Positions 26,680 to 34,789 are shown, counted from the stretch's first letter. The stretch: DNA of 64,000 nucleotides from Subtercola endophyticus (GCF_021044565.1 NZ_CP087997.1:682001-746000); one strand, 5' to 3'. A program made the numbers and translations. The notes: generated by a model not told the origin, from the sequence alone.

Positions 26680-27756
26680 GTGGCTCTAACTATTGCGATC
26701 GTCGGGCTGCCCAATGTGGGCAAGTCCACCCTGTTCAACGCACTCACGAAAAACCAGGTTCTGGCGGCGAACTACCCGTTCGCTACTATCGAGCCCAACG
26801 TGGGCGTGGTGAACCTGCCCGACGCGCGCCTCGAGAAGCTCGCCGAGCTCTTCTCGAGCGAGCGCATTCTGCCTGCCCCCGTGTCGTTCGTCGACATTGC
26901 GGGCATCGTGAAGGGCGCCAGCGAGGGGGAGGGGCTCGGCAATAAGTTCCTCGCGAACATCCGCGAGGCCGACGCCATCGCGCAAGTCGTGCGCGGGTTC
27001 GCCGACCCCGACGTGATACACGTCGACGGCAAGGTCGACGCTGCCAGCGACCTCGAAACCATCAACACCGAACTCATTCTCGCCGACCTGCAGACCCTTG
27101 AAAAAGCTGTCGCCCGGTACGAGAAAGAGGTCAAGACCAAGCGCATCGAGCCCGTCGTGCTCGAGACCGCGAAGGCTGCGCAAGCCATTCTCGACGCGGG
27201 TCAGCCCCTGTCATCCGCCGGCAAACTCGACCTCGAACCCATCCGCGAACTCGGCCTGCTCACCGCCAAACCGTTCATCTACGTCTTCAACATCGACGAG
27301 GCCGTGCTGAACGATTCGGATGCTCTTGCCGCCCTCTCTGCGCTGGTCGCCCCCGCGCCCGCCGTCTTTCTCGACGCGAAGCTCGAGTCGGAACTCATCG
27401 ACCTCGACCCCGCCGACGCTGCCGAACTGCTCGCCTCGACCGGCCAAGAGGAGAGCGGCCTCGACCAGCTCGCCCGCATCGGCTTCGACACCCTGGGCCT
27501 GCAGACCTACCTCACCGCCGGCCCCAAAGAAACCCGCGCCTGGACCATCGGCAAGGGCTGGACGGCCCCCCAGGCTGCCGGCGTCATCCACACCGACTTC
27601 CAAAAGGGCTTCATCAAGGCCGAGATCGTCTCGTTCGACGACCTCGTGGCCGCCGGCTCCGTAGCTGAGGCTCGTGCCCGCGGCAAGGCCCGCATCGAGG
27701 GCAAAGAGTACGTCATGCACGACGGTGACGTGGTCGAGTTCCGCTTCAACGTTTAG
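26680..27756 (+). CDS. ychF: redox-regulated ATPase YchF
   Basis: A 358-residue Obg-family P-loop protein that prefers ATP. G1 is GLPNVGKST, G3 is DIAG, and the G4 motif is NIDE rather than NKxD, which explains the ATP preference. A helical domain follows (about 130-200), then a C-terminal TGS domain ending YVMHDGDVVEFRFNV. It binds ribosomes and modulates the response to oxidative stress. GTG start, leaderless. Rv1112 is the mycobacterial counterpart near ispH and xseA. Confidence 0.97.
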   Translation: MALTIAIVGLPNVGKSTLFNALTKNQVLAANYPFATIEPNVGVVNLPDARLEKLAELFSSERILPAPVSFVDIAGIVKGASEGEGLGNKFLANIREADAIAQVVRGFADPDVIHVDGKVDAASDLETINTELILADLQTLEKAVARYEKEVKTKRIEPVVLETAKAAQAILDAGQPLSSAGKLDLEPIRELGLLTAKPFIYVFNIDEAVLNDSDALAALSALVAPAPAVFLDAKLESELIDLDPADAAELLASTGQEESGLDQLARIGFDTLGLQTYLTAGPKETRAWTIGKGWTAPQAAGVIHTDFQKGFIKAEIVSFDDLVAAGSVAEARARGKARIEGKEYVMHDGDVVEFRFNV

Positions 27757-27862
27757 CCCTCATCGTCACCGGATCTCGGCTGCGCCAGACGGTCGAATTC
27801 GCTTACAGTCGGAATGCGCGCAGTGTGGTTCCCGCGCATCCCGCGCCACGAAAGGATGATCG

Positions 27863-28324
27863 ATGACGACTCTGCCCGCTGAATCCGTACTTCGCCGCGT
27901 TGGAGGTCTCAGCATCGCCACGGGTTCGTTGTTCCTCGCCGTCGGCGCGGGCGCATGGTTCACCGTCACGAAGCAGTTGCGAGACGAAAAGATCACGGTT
28001 CCGGGCAACGCGCCGGCCCTTGCGGGTAAGCGTGTGCAGGGCCCGGCGACGGCCTACGCCGAAGCGCTCGTCATCAAGAGCAATGCCGAACGTGGAGCCG
28101 GCGGCCGCACTTTTGCCGACATCAGTGACGCGTTGCGGGGTGTCGACGCGAGCAGCGACGAAGCGGGGGAGCTGCGCAAACAGGGCTCGGCACTCTCGAC
28201 GGCTGCATCATTGCGCACCTCGTTGATGACGTCGGTGCTCGCCTACGGGGTGAGCGCCTTCGTTGCCGGCCTCGGCGCGTTCCTCCTGATCGTCGGTTCG
28301 CAGCTGCGTCAGGCCGACGAGTGA
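27863..28324 (+). CDS. small membrane protein with two TM helices
   Basis: 153 residues: one transmembrane helix near 15-35 (GSLFLAVGAGAWFTV), an extracytoplasmic loop with EKITVPGNAPALAGKRVQGP, and a second helix at about 122-145. Actinobacterial relatives of this layout are often mislabelled 'aromatic ring-opening dioxygenase LigA', but no enzyme motif is present. AAAGGA lies upstream of the ATG. Function unknown. Confidence 0.8.
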   Translation: MTTLPAESVLRRVGGLSIATGSLFLAVGAGAWFTVTKQLRDEKITVPGNAPALAGKRVQGPATAYAEALVIKSNAERGAGGRTFADISDALRGVDASSDEAGELRKQGSALSTAASLRTSLMTSVLAYGVSAFVAGLGAFLLIVGSQLRQADE

Positions 28325-28362
28325 CGAAGCCGCGCTAATCGACGCTCACGACAGCCGCAACA

Positions 28363-28388
28363 TGTGCCCGTCGAATACGACGGGCACA
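28363..28388 (+). terminator. strong hairpin after the 27863 gene
   Basis: An 11-bp perfect stem TGTGCCCGTCG/CGACGGGCACA with loop AATA. There is no T-tract. The rest of the 28325-28554 gap shows only the Shine-Dalgarno of the next gene and no other feature. Confidence 0.55.
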
Positions 28389-28554
28389 CCTTCGTTCACT
28401 CTGAGGTGGATCACGCGAGCAACGTGCAGCGAAGCTGCGGGGGTCGACCTGCACTGTGCTCTGCCGGGCATCCCACACGCGAGCAGGATTCGAGAAGTGC
28501 CGACACCCCATCTCGCGCTACCGTGGGGGCATCACCACAGATCAGGAGATCCCC

Positions 28555-29016
28555 ATGCCGTACGCCGTCGACTTCGTCAACGTCTCAACCGAAGGCCTCG
28601 AGTCGTCTCCGGTCGTCGAGCCGCTGGCCGGCCTGCGCGCCAACGAAGCGCGCTACTACAAGAACAAGTACGACCACGTCTTCACGGTGAGCCCCGTCAG
28701 CGAGGCCCCCGAAGCCCTCGACCGCGTCGCGAGCATCCTGAAGCGCGAGCGCGACATCGTCATCGAATCGCGCCCGCTCGAAGCGACCGACTTCGAGGTC
28801 GAGGGCCTTCGAATGACCTACGTGTTCTACGAGTCGGGCCTCGCGATCAACGTCATGTATGCCCTCGAAGACGGCGGCAAACGCGCCGTGGGCTTCAAAC
28901 TCTCCGACGGCATGGAGATCCCCGACGAACTGTCGAAGTTCAAGTTCGCCCGCCAGAAGTCGAAGCTCGCGGGCACCATCCGCGGATCCTACTTCGTCAT
29001 CAAGGGCGAGCACTGA
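28555..29016 (+). CDS. conserved hypothetical protein
   Basis: 153 residues, soluble, charged, no signal peptide or membrane segment. Recognisable stretches are LRANEARYYKNKYDHVF, an alternating beta/alpha pattern, and a C-terminal FKFARQKSKLAGTIRGSYFVIKGEH. ATG with AGGAG 6 nt upstream; codon use is like its neighbours. I do not recognise the family. It stands alone between a membrane-protein gene and an ABC-F gene on the same strand. Confidence 0.8.
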   Translation: MPYAVDFVNVSTEGLESSPVVEPLAGLRANEARYYKNKYDHVFTVSPVSEAPEALDRVASILKRERDIVIESRPLEATDFEVEGLRMTYVFYESGLAINVMYALEDGGKRAVGFKLSDGMEIPDELSKFKFARQKSKLAGTIRGSYFVIKGEH

Positions 29017-29199
29017 CGCCCAAGCCCCAGGCGACGGGGTCGCGGATGCCCGTTCAGGAGTAGAACGTAGGAGAAACCGCACCTGCAGCGCCTATGCGGG
29101 CCCACCGCCTCGAATCCTCCGCTGTTCTCGCCGAGGCCCCGCGCCAGCGAGGCCGCAGCAGCACGGCCCGCGCCAGCGGGCCCGCCCAGCCGACCCCGC

Positions 29200-29205
29200 T
29201 ATCGT
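29200..29205 (+). promoter_or_regulatory. -10 box of a leaderless promoter
   Basis: TATCGT lies 7 nt before the ATG of the ABC-F gene. Confidence 0.5.
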
Positions 29206-29212
29206 CGACACC

Positions 29213-30871
29213 ATGAGCCTCATCAGAATCACCGACGTCAGCGTCAGCTTCGAGAACACCCAAGTGCTGCGCGAGGCGTTCTTCCGGCTCGAAAAGGGCG
29301 ACCGAGTCGGGCTCATCGGGCGCAATGGGTCGGGCAAGTCGACACTGCTGAAGCTGGCTCTCGAGCAGGTGACTCCGGATTCCGGAACCGTCGCCCTCGA
29401 AGACGGCCTGAAGCTGGGGTACTTCTCGCAGTTCTCCGAGCTCGACGGTTCGGCGTCGATCGTGGATGTTCTCGAGGGCCTCTTCGCGAACATCCACCTC
29501 ATCGAGGCCGAGTTGGCTGCAATCGACGCCGCCGTAGCGTTAGCCGCCGCCCCGAACGCCGTCGCCGCCGAAGCAGAAGCGCAACCAGCGGAATCCCTCG
29601 ACGCCCTCATCAACCGCCAGGCCGACCTCTTCGCCGAGATGGATCGCCTCGACGGCTGGGACTACCAGCGCCACATCGATACCGCCCTGACGACCCTCGG
29701 CTTCGAGCAAGCCCACCGCGTCTGTCCCATCGACGACCTCTCGGGCGGCTGGCGCAACCGGGCCGCGCTGGCGAAGATTCTGCTCGAGAATCCGGATGTT
29801 CTGCTGCTCGACGAGCCGACGAACTTTCTCGACATCGCCGGGGTCGAGTGGCTCGAGAGCTGGTTCCGCGACTTTCGCGGCGCCGCGATCATCGTGTCGC
29901 ACGACCGCACCTTTCTCGACGCGGTGGTCACGCGAATCATCGAGCTCGAGAACTTTCATCTGCACGAATATCCGGGCAACTTCGACGAATACGTGGTGCA
30001 GAAGCAGTTCCGGCTGAAGACGCTCGAGCAGCAGTACCTGCACGAATCCGAGCTGCTGGCGTTCGAGGCCGAGGGTATCTCCGATCGACGCGAGGCGGCG
30101 AAGGCCACGAGGGCCGCGAAGTCAGCGCAGTCGGGCAAGCAGAACAGCCTCAACAAGCAGCTTTCGGGCATCAAAAAGTCTCGCGCGCCACGGCCGGTCG
30201 ACGAGATCATCACCGAGATCTACGGCGGTCTGCACGTGAAAGACGTGCTCTGCCGCATCGATTCGCTCGGCAAATCGTATGGCGACAAGACGCTGTTCGA
30301 GGGCCTGACCCTCGAGATTCGGCGCGGATACCGCATCGCCGTTCTCGGCGCCAACGGCAGCGGAAAAAGCACCCTGCTGCGCGTGCTCGCCGGCGAAGAG
30401 CGCCCTGACGAGGGTACCGTCGACTGGCCGAAGGGCGTCAAGGTCGTCAGCTACAACCGGATGCTCGCCGAGCTCGACGACGCAGACACCCTCACTCACG
30501 CGGTCAATGCCCTCCCCGACAGTCTCGCTCTCACCGCGACACGCAAATCCGTGGGGCGCTTCTTGGCGATGTTCCAGTTCTCTGAGGCCGACCTCAAGCA
30601 GCGGCTCGGCAACCTCTCGGGCGGCCAACGCGCGCGGGTCGCGATGGCGCAGTGCCTACTGTCGGGCGCCTCGGTGCTGCTGCTCGATGAGCCCACCAAC
30701 CACCTCGACATGCCGAGCATCCAGGTTATGGAACGCGCCCTCACGCACTTTCCCGGCGCCGTGGTCGTCGTGAGCCACGACCGATTCTTCACCGACAAAA
30801 TCGCCACGCGCACCCTCACTTTCGCCCCTGACCCCGCTCGCCCCGGCGCTCTCGCCCTCAGCGGCGCCTGA
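29213..30871 (+). CDS. ABC-F family ATPase
   Basis: 552 residues with two ATPase domains and no membrane region. Domain 1 has GRNGSGKST and LSGGWRNRAALA; domain 2 has GANGSGKST and LSGGQRARVAMA; both carry LLLDEPTN. Between them is the ABC-F linker, rich in Lys, Arg and Ala (about 255-325). ABC-F proteins act on the ribosome in translation rescue or antibiotic protection. An Ala/Glu-rich insert (about 105-125) in domain 1 sits near the usual arm position. The ATG at 29213 follows a leaderless -10; the longer upstream open frame is not a better start. Confidence 0.94.
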   Translation: MSLIRITDVSVSFENTQVLREAFFRLEKGDRVGLIGRNGSGKSTLLKLALEQVTPDSGTVALEDGLKLGYFSQFSELDGSASIVDVLEGLFANIHLIEAELAAIDAAVALAAAPNAVAAEAEAQPAESLDALINRQADLFAEMDRLDGWDYQRHIDTALTTLGFEQAHRVCPIDDLSGGWRNRAALAKILLENPDVLLLDEPTNFLDIAGVEWLESWFRDFRGAAIIVSHDRTFLDAVVTRIIELENFHLHEYPGNFDEYVVQKQFRLKTLEQQYLHESELLAFEAEGISDRREAAKATRAAKSAQSGKQNSLNKQLSGIKKSRAPRPVDEIITEIYGGLHVKDVLCRIDSLGKSYGDKTLFEGLTLEIRRGYRIAVLGANGSGKSTLLRVLAGEERPDEGTVDWPKGVKVVSYNRMLAELDDADTLTHAVNALPDSLALTATRKSVGRFLAMFQFSEADLKQRLGNLSGGQRARVAMAQCLLSGASVLLLDEPTNHLDMPSIQVMERALTHFPGAVVVVSHDRFFTDKIATRTLTFAPDPARPGALALSGA

Positions 30872-30910
30872 CATCCTTGCGTCGAACGAGTGTGGAGTGC
30901 ATAGAATTCT

Positions 30911-30924
30911 GCATCAAGTGATGC
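30911..30924. promoter_or_regulatory. candidate VapBC operator
   Basis: GCATCA-AG-TGATGC, a perfect 6-bp palindrome with a 2-nt spacer, directly abuts the TAATAT -10 box (30925-30930) of vapBC. Ribbon-helix-helix antitoxins bind such sites for autoregulation. Confidence 0.5.
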
Positions 30925-30930
30925 TAATAT
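30925..30930 (+). promoter_or_regulatory. -10 box of vapBC
   Basis: TAATAT, close to consensus, 23 nt before the vapB ATG. Unlike many genes here, vapB has a leader with AAGGAGG. Confidence 0.5.
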
Positions 30931-30953
30931 CCGTGTAGAAAAAGGAGGCGCGA

Positions 30954-31148
30954 ATGAGAACGACGATCACACTCGACGACGATCGACTGGCGAAGGCTGC
31001 CGCCCTGAGCGGAATAACGGAGCGCTCCGCTCTTGTGCGTGAAGCACTCGAGGCGCTCATCGAGCGTGAGAGCGCCCGGCGCCTGGCACTTCTCGGCGGT
31101 AGCGATCGGCACGCTGAATCCGCACCCCGAAGGCGACCTGCCGCCTGA
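30954..31148 (+). CDS. VapB-type antitoxin
   Basis: 64 residues. The N-terminus MRTTITLDDDRLAKAAALSG followed by SALVREALEALIERE is a ribbon-helix-helix DNA-binding fold of the VapB (DUF2191-like) type; the Arg/Ala/Pro-rich tail would wrap the toxin. A strong AAGGAGG precedes the ATG. The stop is 3 nt before the VapC start. It should repress its own promoter together with VapC. Confidence 0.9.
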   Translation: MRTTITLDDDRLAKAAALSGITERSALVREALEALIERESARRLALLGGSDRHAESAPRRRPAA

Positions 31149-31151
31149 GTC

Positions 31152-31520
31152 ATGATTCTCGTCGACACATCGGTCTGGGTTGACCATCTCCATGCCGCCG
31201 AACCAGAACTCTTGAGGTTGCTGAGAAGCGGCTTCGTTTGGCAGCATCCCATGGTCGTGGGCGAGCTGGCAATGGGCTCGCTGCGTGATCGAGGGTCGTT
31301 CCTCGATCTGCTGAGCAATCTTCCGGCCGTGACGCTCGCGCACCATGACGAAGTGATGGGTCTCATCGAGCGCCGAAAATTGTACGGCCGGGGGCTCAGC
31401 CTGGTCGATGCTCATCTGCTGGCGGCGGTGACACTCTCGCCCGGCACGACGTTGTGGACGAGAGATCGCCGCCTGCACGACTTCGCGAAGCAGCAGCAGG
31501 TGGCATTCAGCGAAGCCTAG
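31152..31520 (+). CDS. VapC-type PIN ribonuclease toxin
   Basis: 122 residues with the four PIN acidic residues: Asp in ILVDTSVWVDH, Glu in VVGELAMG, Asp in SLVDAHLLA and Asp in TLWTRDRRL. VapC toxins cleave specific RNAs, often tRNA or rRNA; the target here is unknown. It is adjacent to vapB. All acidic residues are intact, so it should be active. It and the PhoH protein are the two PIN proteins in the window. Confidence 0.93.
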   Translation: MILVDTSVWVDHLHAAEPELLRLLRSGFVWQHPMVVGELAMGSLRDRGSFLDLLSNLPAVTLAHHDEVMGLIERRKLYGRGLSLVDAHLLAAVTLSPGTTLWTRDRRLHDFAKQQQVAFSEA

Positions 31521-31558
31521 TTGTCGGCGACCCGACAGAATCGACCCGCCGACGACGC

Positions 31559-31750
31559 CTACGGCAGGGGAGTCGAGCGGGGGCCGATGAGGCCTCGGCT
31601 CGAGTCGGCGGGCTGGGCTACCTGAAAGCCGTCGCGCACCTGGAGGGCGTGGTCGCGGCAGATGGCGTAGACGAGCAAGAGGCCGTTGCTGTCGACGGTC
31701 AGCCGCTCGACGGGATCACCTGAACAGCCCTCGACGACACACTCGATCAT
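31559..31750 (-). CDS. 63-residue Cys/His protein, paralogue 1
   Basis: A small protein with C-x4-C-x21-C-x2-H (Cys4, Cys9, Cys31, His34) and a shared core VNGL/SNGLLLVYA. The spacing matches exactly that of the protein at 33221-33412 on the other side of the FAD oxidoreductase gene. The residues could bind zinc. The C-terminus RGLIG is also shared. A TAGAGT box 6 nt upstream of the ATG supports the start. Function unknown. Confidence 0.7.
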   Translation of the reverse strand: MIECVVEGCSGDPVERLTVDSNGLLLVYAICRDHALQVRDGFQVAQPADSSRGLIGPRSTPLP

Positions 31751-31756
31751 GGGCCA

Positions 31757-31762
31757 ACTCTA
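31757..31762 (-). promoter_or_regulatory. -10 box of a leaderless promoter
   Basis: TAGAGT lies 6 nt before the ATG of the small Cys/His gene. Confidence 0.5.
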
Positions 31763-31788
31763 GAACGGCCCGGAGTGCGAGACGCCAC

Positions 31789-31794
31789 TACGAT
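31789..31794 (+). promoter_or_regulatory. -10 box of a leaderless promoter
   Basis: TACGAT lies 7 nt before the GTG at 31802 and overlaps the alternative ATG at 31793, so it favours the later start. Confidence 0.45.
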
Positions 31795-31801
31795 GACCAC
31801 C

Positions 31802-33196
31802 GTGACCGAAATCCCCAGCGAGACTCCGAGTGCGGCTCCGAACCGGTTGCTCCCGGCAGACGGCGGTTTCGCCGCAGCCGCTCGTGACGGGTTGTTCAAC
31901 ACCCTGCAGCCGGCCGAGACACCCGCGCTCATCGTCACCCCACACACCGAAGCCGAGGTGGCGCAGGCTGTCTCCGATGCGGCGCGCGCCGGCACGAAGG
32001 TCGCCATCCGCTCGGGCGGGCACAGCTGGATCTCCGCCTCGCTGCGCGAGGCGAGTCTGCTCATCGATATGGCCGCCTTCGACGGCATCGAGGTCGACGT
32101 CGAGGCGCGCACCGCGAAGGTGGGCCCGGCCGTGCGTGGCGAACGCCTTTCGAAAGAGCTCGCGGCGCACGGGCTCGCCTTTCCGGTCGGGCACTGCGGC
32201 AATCCGGCCGTCGGCGGATTTCTGCTCGGTGGGGGCCTGGGCCTGAACTGGGGCGAGTGGCTGCCGTCGTGCTTCTCGATTCGCAGCATGCGCGTGGTGC
32301 TCGCGAGTGGCGACGTGGTGGTCGCCTCCGCCGACGAGAATGCCGAGCTGTTCTGGCTCGCTCGCGGCTCCGGCCCAGGCTTTCCCGGCATCGTCACCGA
32401 GTTCGAGGTCGGGCTGAAGCCACTGCCGCAGGGCATCCGGTTGGCCACCTGGATGTTCGACCTCGCCGACCTCGCAGAGGTCACCGCCTGGGTGGGCCGG
32501 GTATCGGCCGCGCTGCCAGCGAGTGTCGAGGTCTCGGTGGTGCTGGCCGGGCCGCAGCGCCCGGGGGCGACGAGCGACTCGGCCGCTCACATCGTGAACG
32601 TCATTGCGACCGCGTTCGCGGCCGACGAAAACACCGCGCTGGCGGCACTCGCGGCCTTCGACACCGAACCGCTGCCCGACGCGCGCCTCATCGATCACCT
32701 CGACCCGGTGGAGGTCGCTTTCGAGAACCTGCACGAGGGCGTCGATGCCACGTATCCCGAGGGTTTTCGCTACCTCGCCGACACGTTCTGGCTGCCGACC
32801 GACCTGCACGACGCTTTGCCTCCGCTCGCCGAGATCATGCGGCGTGCGCCGTCTGGCCACTCCTACCTGCTCACCGGCATGCCCGGCAACGGCGTCGGCG
32901 CGACCCTGCTCCCGAAGGGCGAGGCGGCATACGGGATGCACGACCGCAGCCTGGTCGTGCCCTACGTGATCTGGTCAGACCCCGCCGACGACGAAGCGAA
33001 CCACGCGTGGCTGGCCGACCTGCGAGCCGTGCTCGAGCCACTCGCTAGCGGACACTTCATCAGCGAGGCCGATCTGCGTCACAGCGCCGAGCGCGTGAGC
33101 CGGTCGTTCGCCGCCGACGATTGGCCGCGCGTGCAGCAGCTGATCGCGACCTTCGACCCCGACGGTGTGTTCTGCGGCTTTCCGCAACCGAGCTAG
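31802..33196 (+). CDS. FAD-binding oxidoreductase, BBE-like, bicovalent flavin type
   Basis: About 464 residues. The FAD-binding PCMH domain (about 40-215) has RSGGHSW, whose His (about 74) is the usual covalent FAD ligand, and VGHCGNPAVGG, whose Cys (about 132) is the position of the second covalent bond in berberine-bridge-like and oligosaccharide oxidases. The C-terminus ends with a BBE-type block (LIATFDPDGVF). Substrate unknown; family members oxidise sugars, alkaloids or other alcohols using O2. The start at GTG 31802 is favoured by the -10 box; ATG 31793 is the alternative. Two paralogous Cys/His genes flank it on the opposite strand. Confidence 0.92.
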   Translation: MTEIPSETPSAAPNRLLPADGGFAAAARDGLFNTLQPAETPALIVTPHTEAEVAQAVSDAARAGTKVAIRSGGHSWISASLREASLLIDMAAFDGIEVDVEARTAKVGPAVRGERLSKELAAHGLAFPVGHCGNPAVGGFLLGGGLGLNWGEWLPSCFSIRSMRVVLASGDVVVASADENAELFWLARGSGPGFPGIVTEFEVGLKPLPQGIRLATWMFDLADLAEVTAWVGRVSAALPASVEVSVVLAGPQRPGATSDSAAHIVNVIATAFAADENTALAALAAFDTEPLPDARLIDHLDPVEVAFENLHEGVDATYPEGFRYLADTFWLPTDLHDALPPLAEIMRRAPSGHSYLLTGMPGNGVGATLLPKGEAAYGMHDRSLVVPYVIWSDPADDEANHAWLADLRAVLEPLASGHFISEADLRHSAERVSRSFAADDWPRVQQLIATFDPDGVFCGFPQPS

Positions 33197-33224
33197 CCAA
33201 ACCGAGCTAGCGCAACCGAGTCAG
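33185..33224. repeat. three tandem 14-bp units at the end of the oxidoreductase gene
   Basis: CAACCGAGCTAG (33185), AAACCGAGCTAG (33199) and CAACCGAGTCAG (33213) recur every 14 bp, covering the stop codon of the oxidoreductase and the last codons of the convergent Cys/His gene. Confidence 0.7.
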
Positions 33225-33412
33225 CGCGACTGCCGCAGCCCGAGCAGGCCGTGCTGATCGGAGCGGTACTCCGAATACGTCGCCCCCCAGCGCATCTCGG
33301 TGGCGTGAGCGAGACACACGGAATACACCAGTGACAGGCCGTTCACCTCGACGGTGATCTCGTCGTCGGGCTCGGCCGTGCATCCGATCACGAGACAGGT
33401 CACATCACCCAT
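33221..33412 (-). CDS. 63-residue Cys/His protein, paralogue 2
   Basis: Cys6, Cys11, Cys33 and His36 give C-x4-C-x21-C-x2-H, identical in spacing to the protein at 31559-31750, with the shared core VNGLSLVYSVC and the shared C-terminal HGLLG. ATG 33412 is chosen over GTG 33418 because TAAGGT lies 6 nt upstream and because it gives the same length as the paralogue. A zinc-ribbon-like fold is plausible; no function is known. Confidence 0.7.
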   Translation of the reverse strand: MGDVTCLVIGCTAEPDDEITVEVNGLSLVYSVCLAHATEMRWGATYSEYRSDQHGLLGLRQSR

Positions 33413-33418
33413 GCGCAC

Positions 33419-33424
33419 ACCTTA
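33419..33424 (-). promoter_or_regulatory. -10 box of a leaderless promoter
   Basis: TAAGGT lies 6 nt before the ATG at 33412. Confidence 0.45.
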
Positions 33425-33453
33425 CATAAAGTCGCTGGTGTCTGGGAGTGCAT

Positions 33454-33459
33454 TACTGT
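33454..33459 (+). promoter_or_regulatory. -10 box of a leaderless promoter
   Basis: TACTGT lies 6 nt before the ATG at 33466 and decides that start over the GTG at 33448. Confidence 0.5.
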
Positions 33460-33465
33460 GATGCC

Positions 33466-33720
33466 ATGACCACACCCTCGGGCGCCCCCGCCGGCCGCAC
33501 CAACTTTCTGGCCTTCGCGAGCCTTGTCGTGAGCGTCATCTCGCTGTTCTTGAACCCATTCGTGGTCATCAGCATCGTCGGCGCTGTGCTCGGCTACTTC
33601 GGCCTGCGGCAGTCGCGCGTGACGGGTGCGGGGCGAATTCTGTCTCTGGTCGGTCTCTGGCTCGGCGTCGCGTCGGCGGTGGTCACGCTCGTGTTGATCT
33701 TCGTGCTTCCCACGACCTGA
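33466..33720 (+). CDS. small DUF4190-like membrane protein
   Basis: 84 residues with two or three closely packed transmembrane helices: LAFASLVVSVISLFLNPFVV, then ISIVGAVLGYFGLRQSR, and LSLVGLWLGVASAVVTLVL. The G-x-x-L-G-Y-F-G-L-R-Q pattern between helices resembles DUF4190 proteins. Function unknown. Divergent from the second Cys/His gene. Confidence 0.78.
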   Translation: MTTPSGAPAGRTNFLAFASLVVSVISLFLNPFVVISIVGAVLGYFGLRQSRVTGAGRILSLVGLWLGVASAVVTLVLIFVLPTT

Positions 33721-33855
33721 CGGAAGACCCACGGCAACCTGACGGCGACCTGACGGCGGCACCCGAAGCTCAGTTTCGGCTCAGCGGAATGCTCGTTAGC
33801 CGGTAGTCCGCTGAGCATCCGCTCTCAGCGCCCGTAGCGCTGACGACCTGCCGGT

Positions 33856-33861
33856 TATCGT
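33856..33861 (+). promoter_or_regulatory. -10 box of a leaderless promoter
   Basis: TATCGT lies 6 nt before the GTG start of the CopC-domain gene. Confidence 0.5.
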
Positions 33862-33867
33862 TGGATT

Positions 33868-34641
33868 GTGCGAATTCCACCCCTGACGAACCGGCGTGCA
33901 GCCCGTATCGTGGGGCTGGGGCTGCTCGCCGGCCTCGCGATCTCGGCGGCCTCGGCCGCAGCCGCCGCTCCGGCGTTCGCGCACGACACTGTGGTGTCGT
34001 CGAGCCCCTACAACGGCGAGACCGTCACGACGCCCATCGACACGGTCACCGTCAGCTTCAGCGACGAACTGCTCTCGCTGGGGGCGGATGCCTCGGGGTT
34101 CGCTATCGAGATCACCGACACCGACGGGGGTCACCACGAATCGGGCTGCGTCACTGTCGACGGCGGCGATGCCAGCACGGGCGTTGCGCTCGGTGAGGCC
34201 GGAGAGTACAACGTGACCTGGCGGGTCGTCTCCGAAGACGGGCACCCCATTTCGGGCCGCTACTCCTTCACCTGGCAGCCGACGGCCGTCACCGTGGCTG
34301 CACCGGCCTGGAACGCCGCGCCGGCGTGCGGTGCTTCGTGGTCGGGCCAGCCCGCGACGGTGTCGTCGACGGGAACACCCGCCCCGGGCTCCGCCGTAAC
34401 CGACCCCACAGGCTCTGCAACACTGGCTCCCGGCGAAGCCGCAACCGTCGATCCCGGCGCGGTCGCCGACGTGCCCGAGCCCACCATGACGATCTTGTCG
34501 GCCGTGCCCGCCGACGCGAGCAACGATTCCGGTCTCGCACTGCCGCTGGCCATCGTGGTCGGCGTCGGGTCGCTCGTCGCACTCGCTGCCGTACTCTTCG
34601 CCGTGGTGCGCCGTGCCCGCGGTGACCGGCCGGCGCGGTGA
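33868..34641 (+). CDS. CopC-domain copper-binding protein, membrane-anchored
   Basis: 257 residues: a signal peptide cleaved after AFA, so the mature chain starts with His (HDTVVSSSPYNGE), the copper-binding N-terminus of CopC proteins. The CopC beta-barrel follows (about 40-140), with the second His site in SEDGHPISGRYSF. An Ala/Thr/Pro-rich stalk and a C-terminal transmembrane helix plus basic tail anchor it outside the membrane. A small HHESGC insert in the barrel may add metal ligands. No CopD or YcnI gene is adjacent. Confidence 0.92.
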   Translation: MRIPPLTNRRAARIVGLGLLAGLAISAASAAAAAPAFAHDTVVSSSPYNGETVTTPIDTVTVSFSDELLSLGADASGFAIEITDTDGGHHESGCVTVDGGDASTGVALGEAGEYNVTWRVVSEDGHPISGRYSFTWQPTAVTVAAPAWNAAPACGASWSGQPATVSSTGTPAPGSAVTDPTGSATLAPGEAATVDPGAVADVPEPTMTILSAVPADASNDSGLALPLAIVVGVGSLVALAAVLFAVVRRARGDRPAR

Positions 34642-34652
34642 TCTGTCGCCCC

Positions 34653-34694
34653 GACCTCAGCGCCCTGACCTCAGCGCCCTGACCCGAGCACCCT
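34653..34694. repeat. three tandem 14-bp units after the CopC gene
   Basis: GACCTCAGCGCCCT occurs twice in a row (34653, 34667), followed by GACCCGAGCACCCT (34681). It lies between the CopC stop and the gcv promoter. Confidence 0.75.
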
Positions 34695-34760
34695 GGCCGA
34701 GCGGGCCCGGCCTGGCGCCGCCCCGACACGCCCGAGCGTGCCCAGAAGGGCGAGGCACGC

Positions 34761-34766
34761 TAAGCT
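34761..34766 (+). promoter_or_regulatory. -10 box of the gcv operon
   Basis: TAAGCT about 30 nt upstream of the first glycine aptamer; the transcript would start near 34774. Confidence 0.45.
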
Positions 34767-34789
34767 GGCCACACAACTAAAGACTGTTC

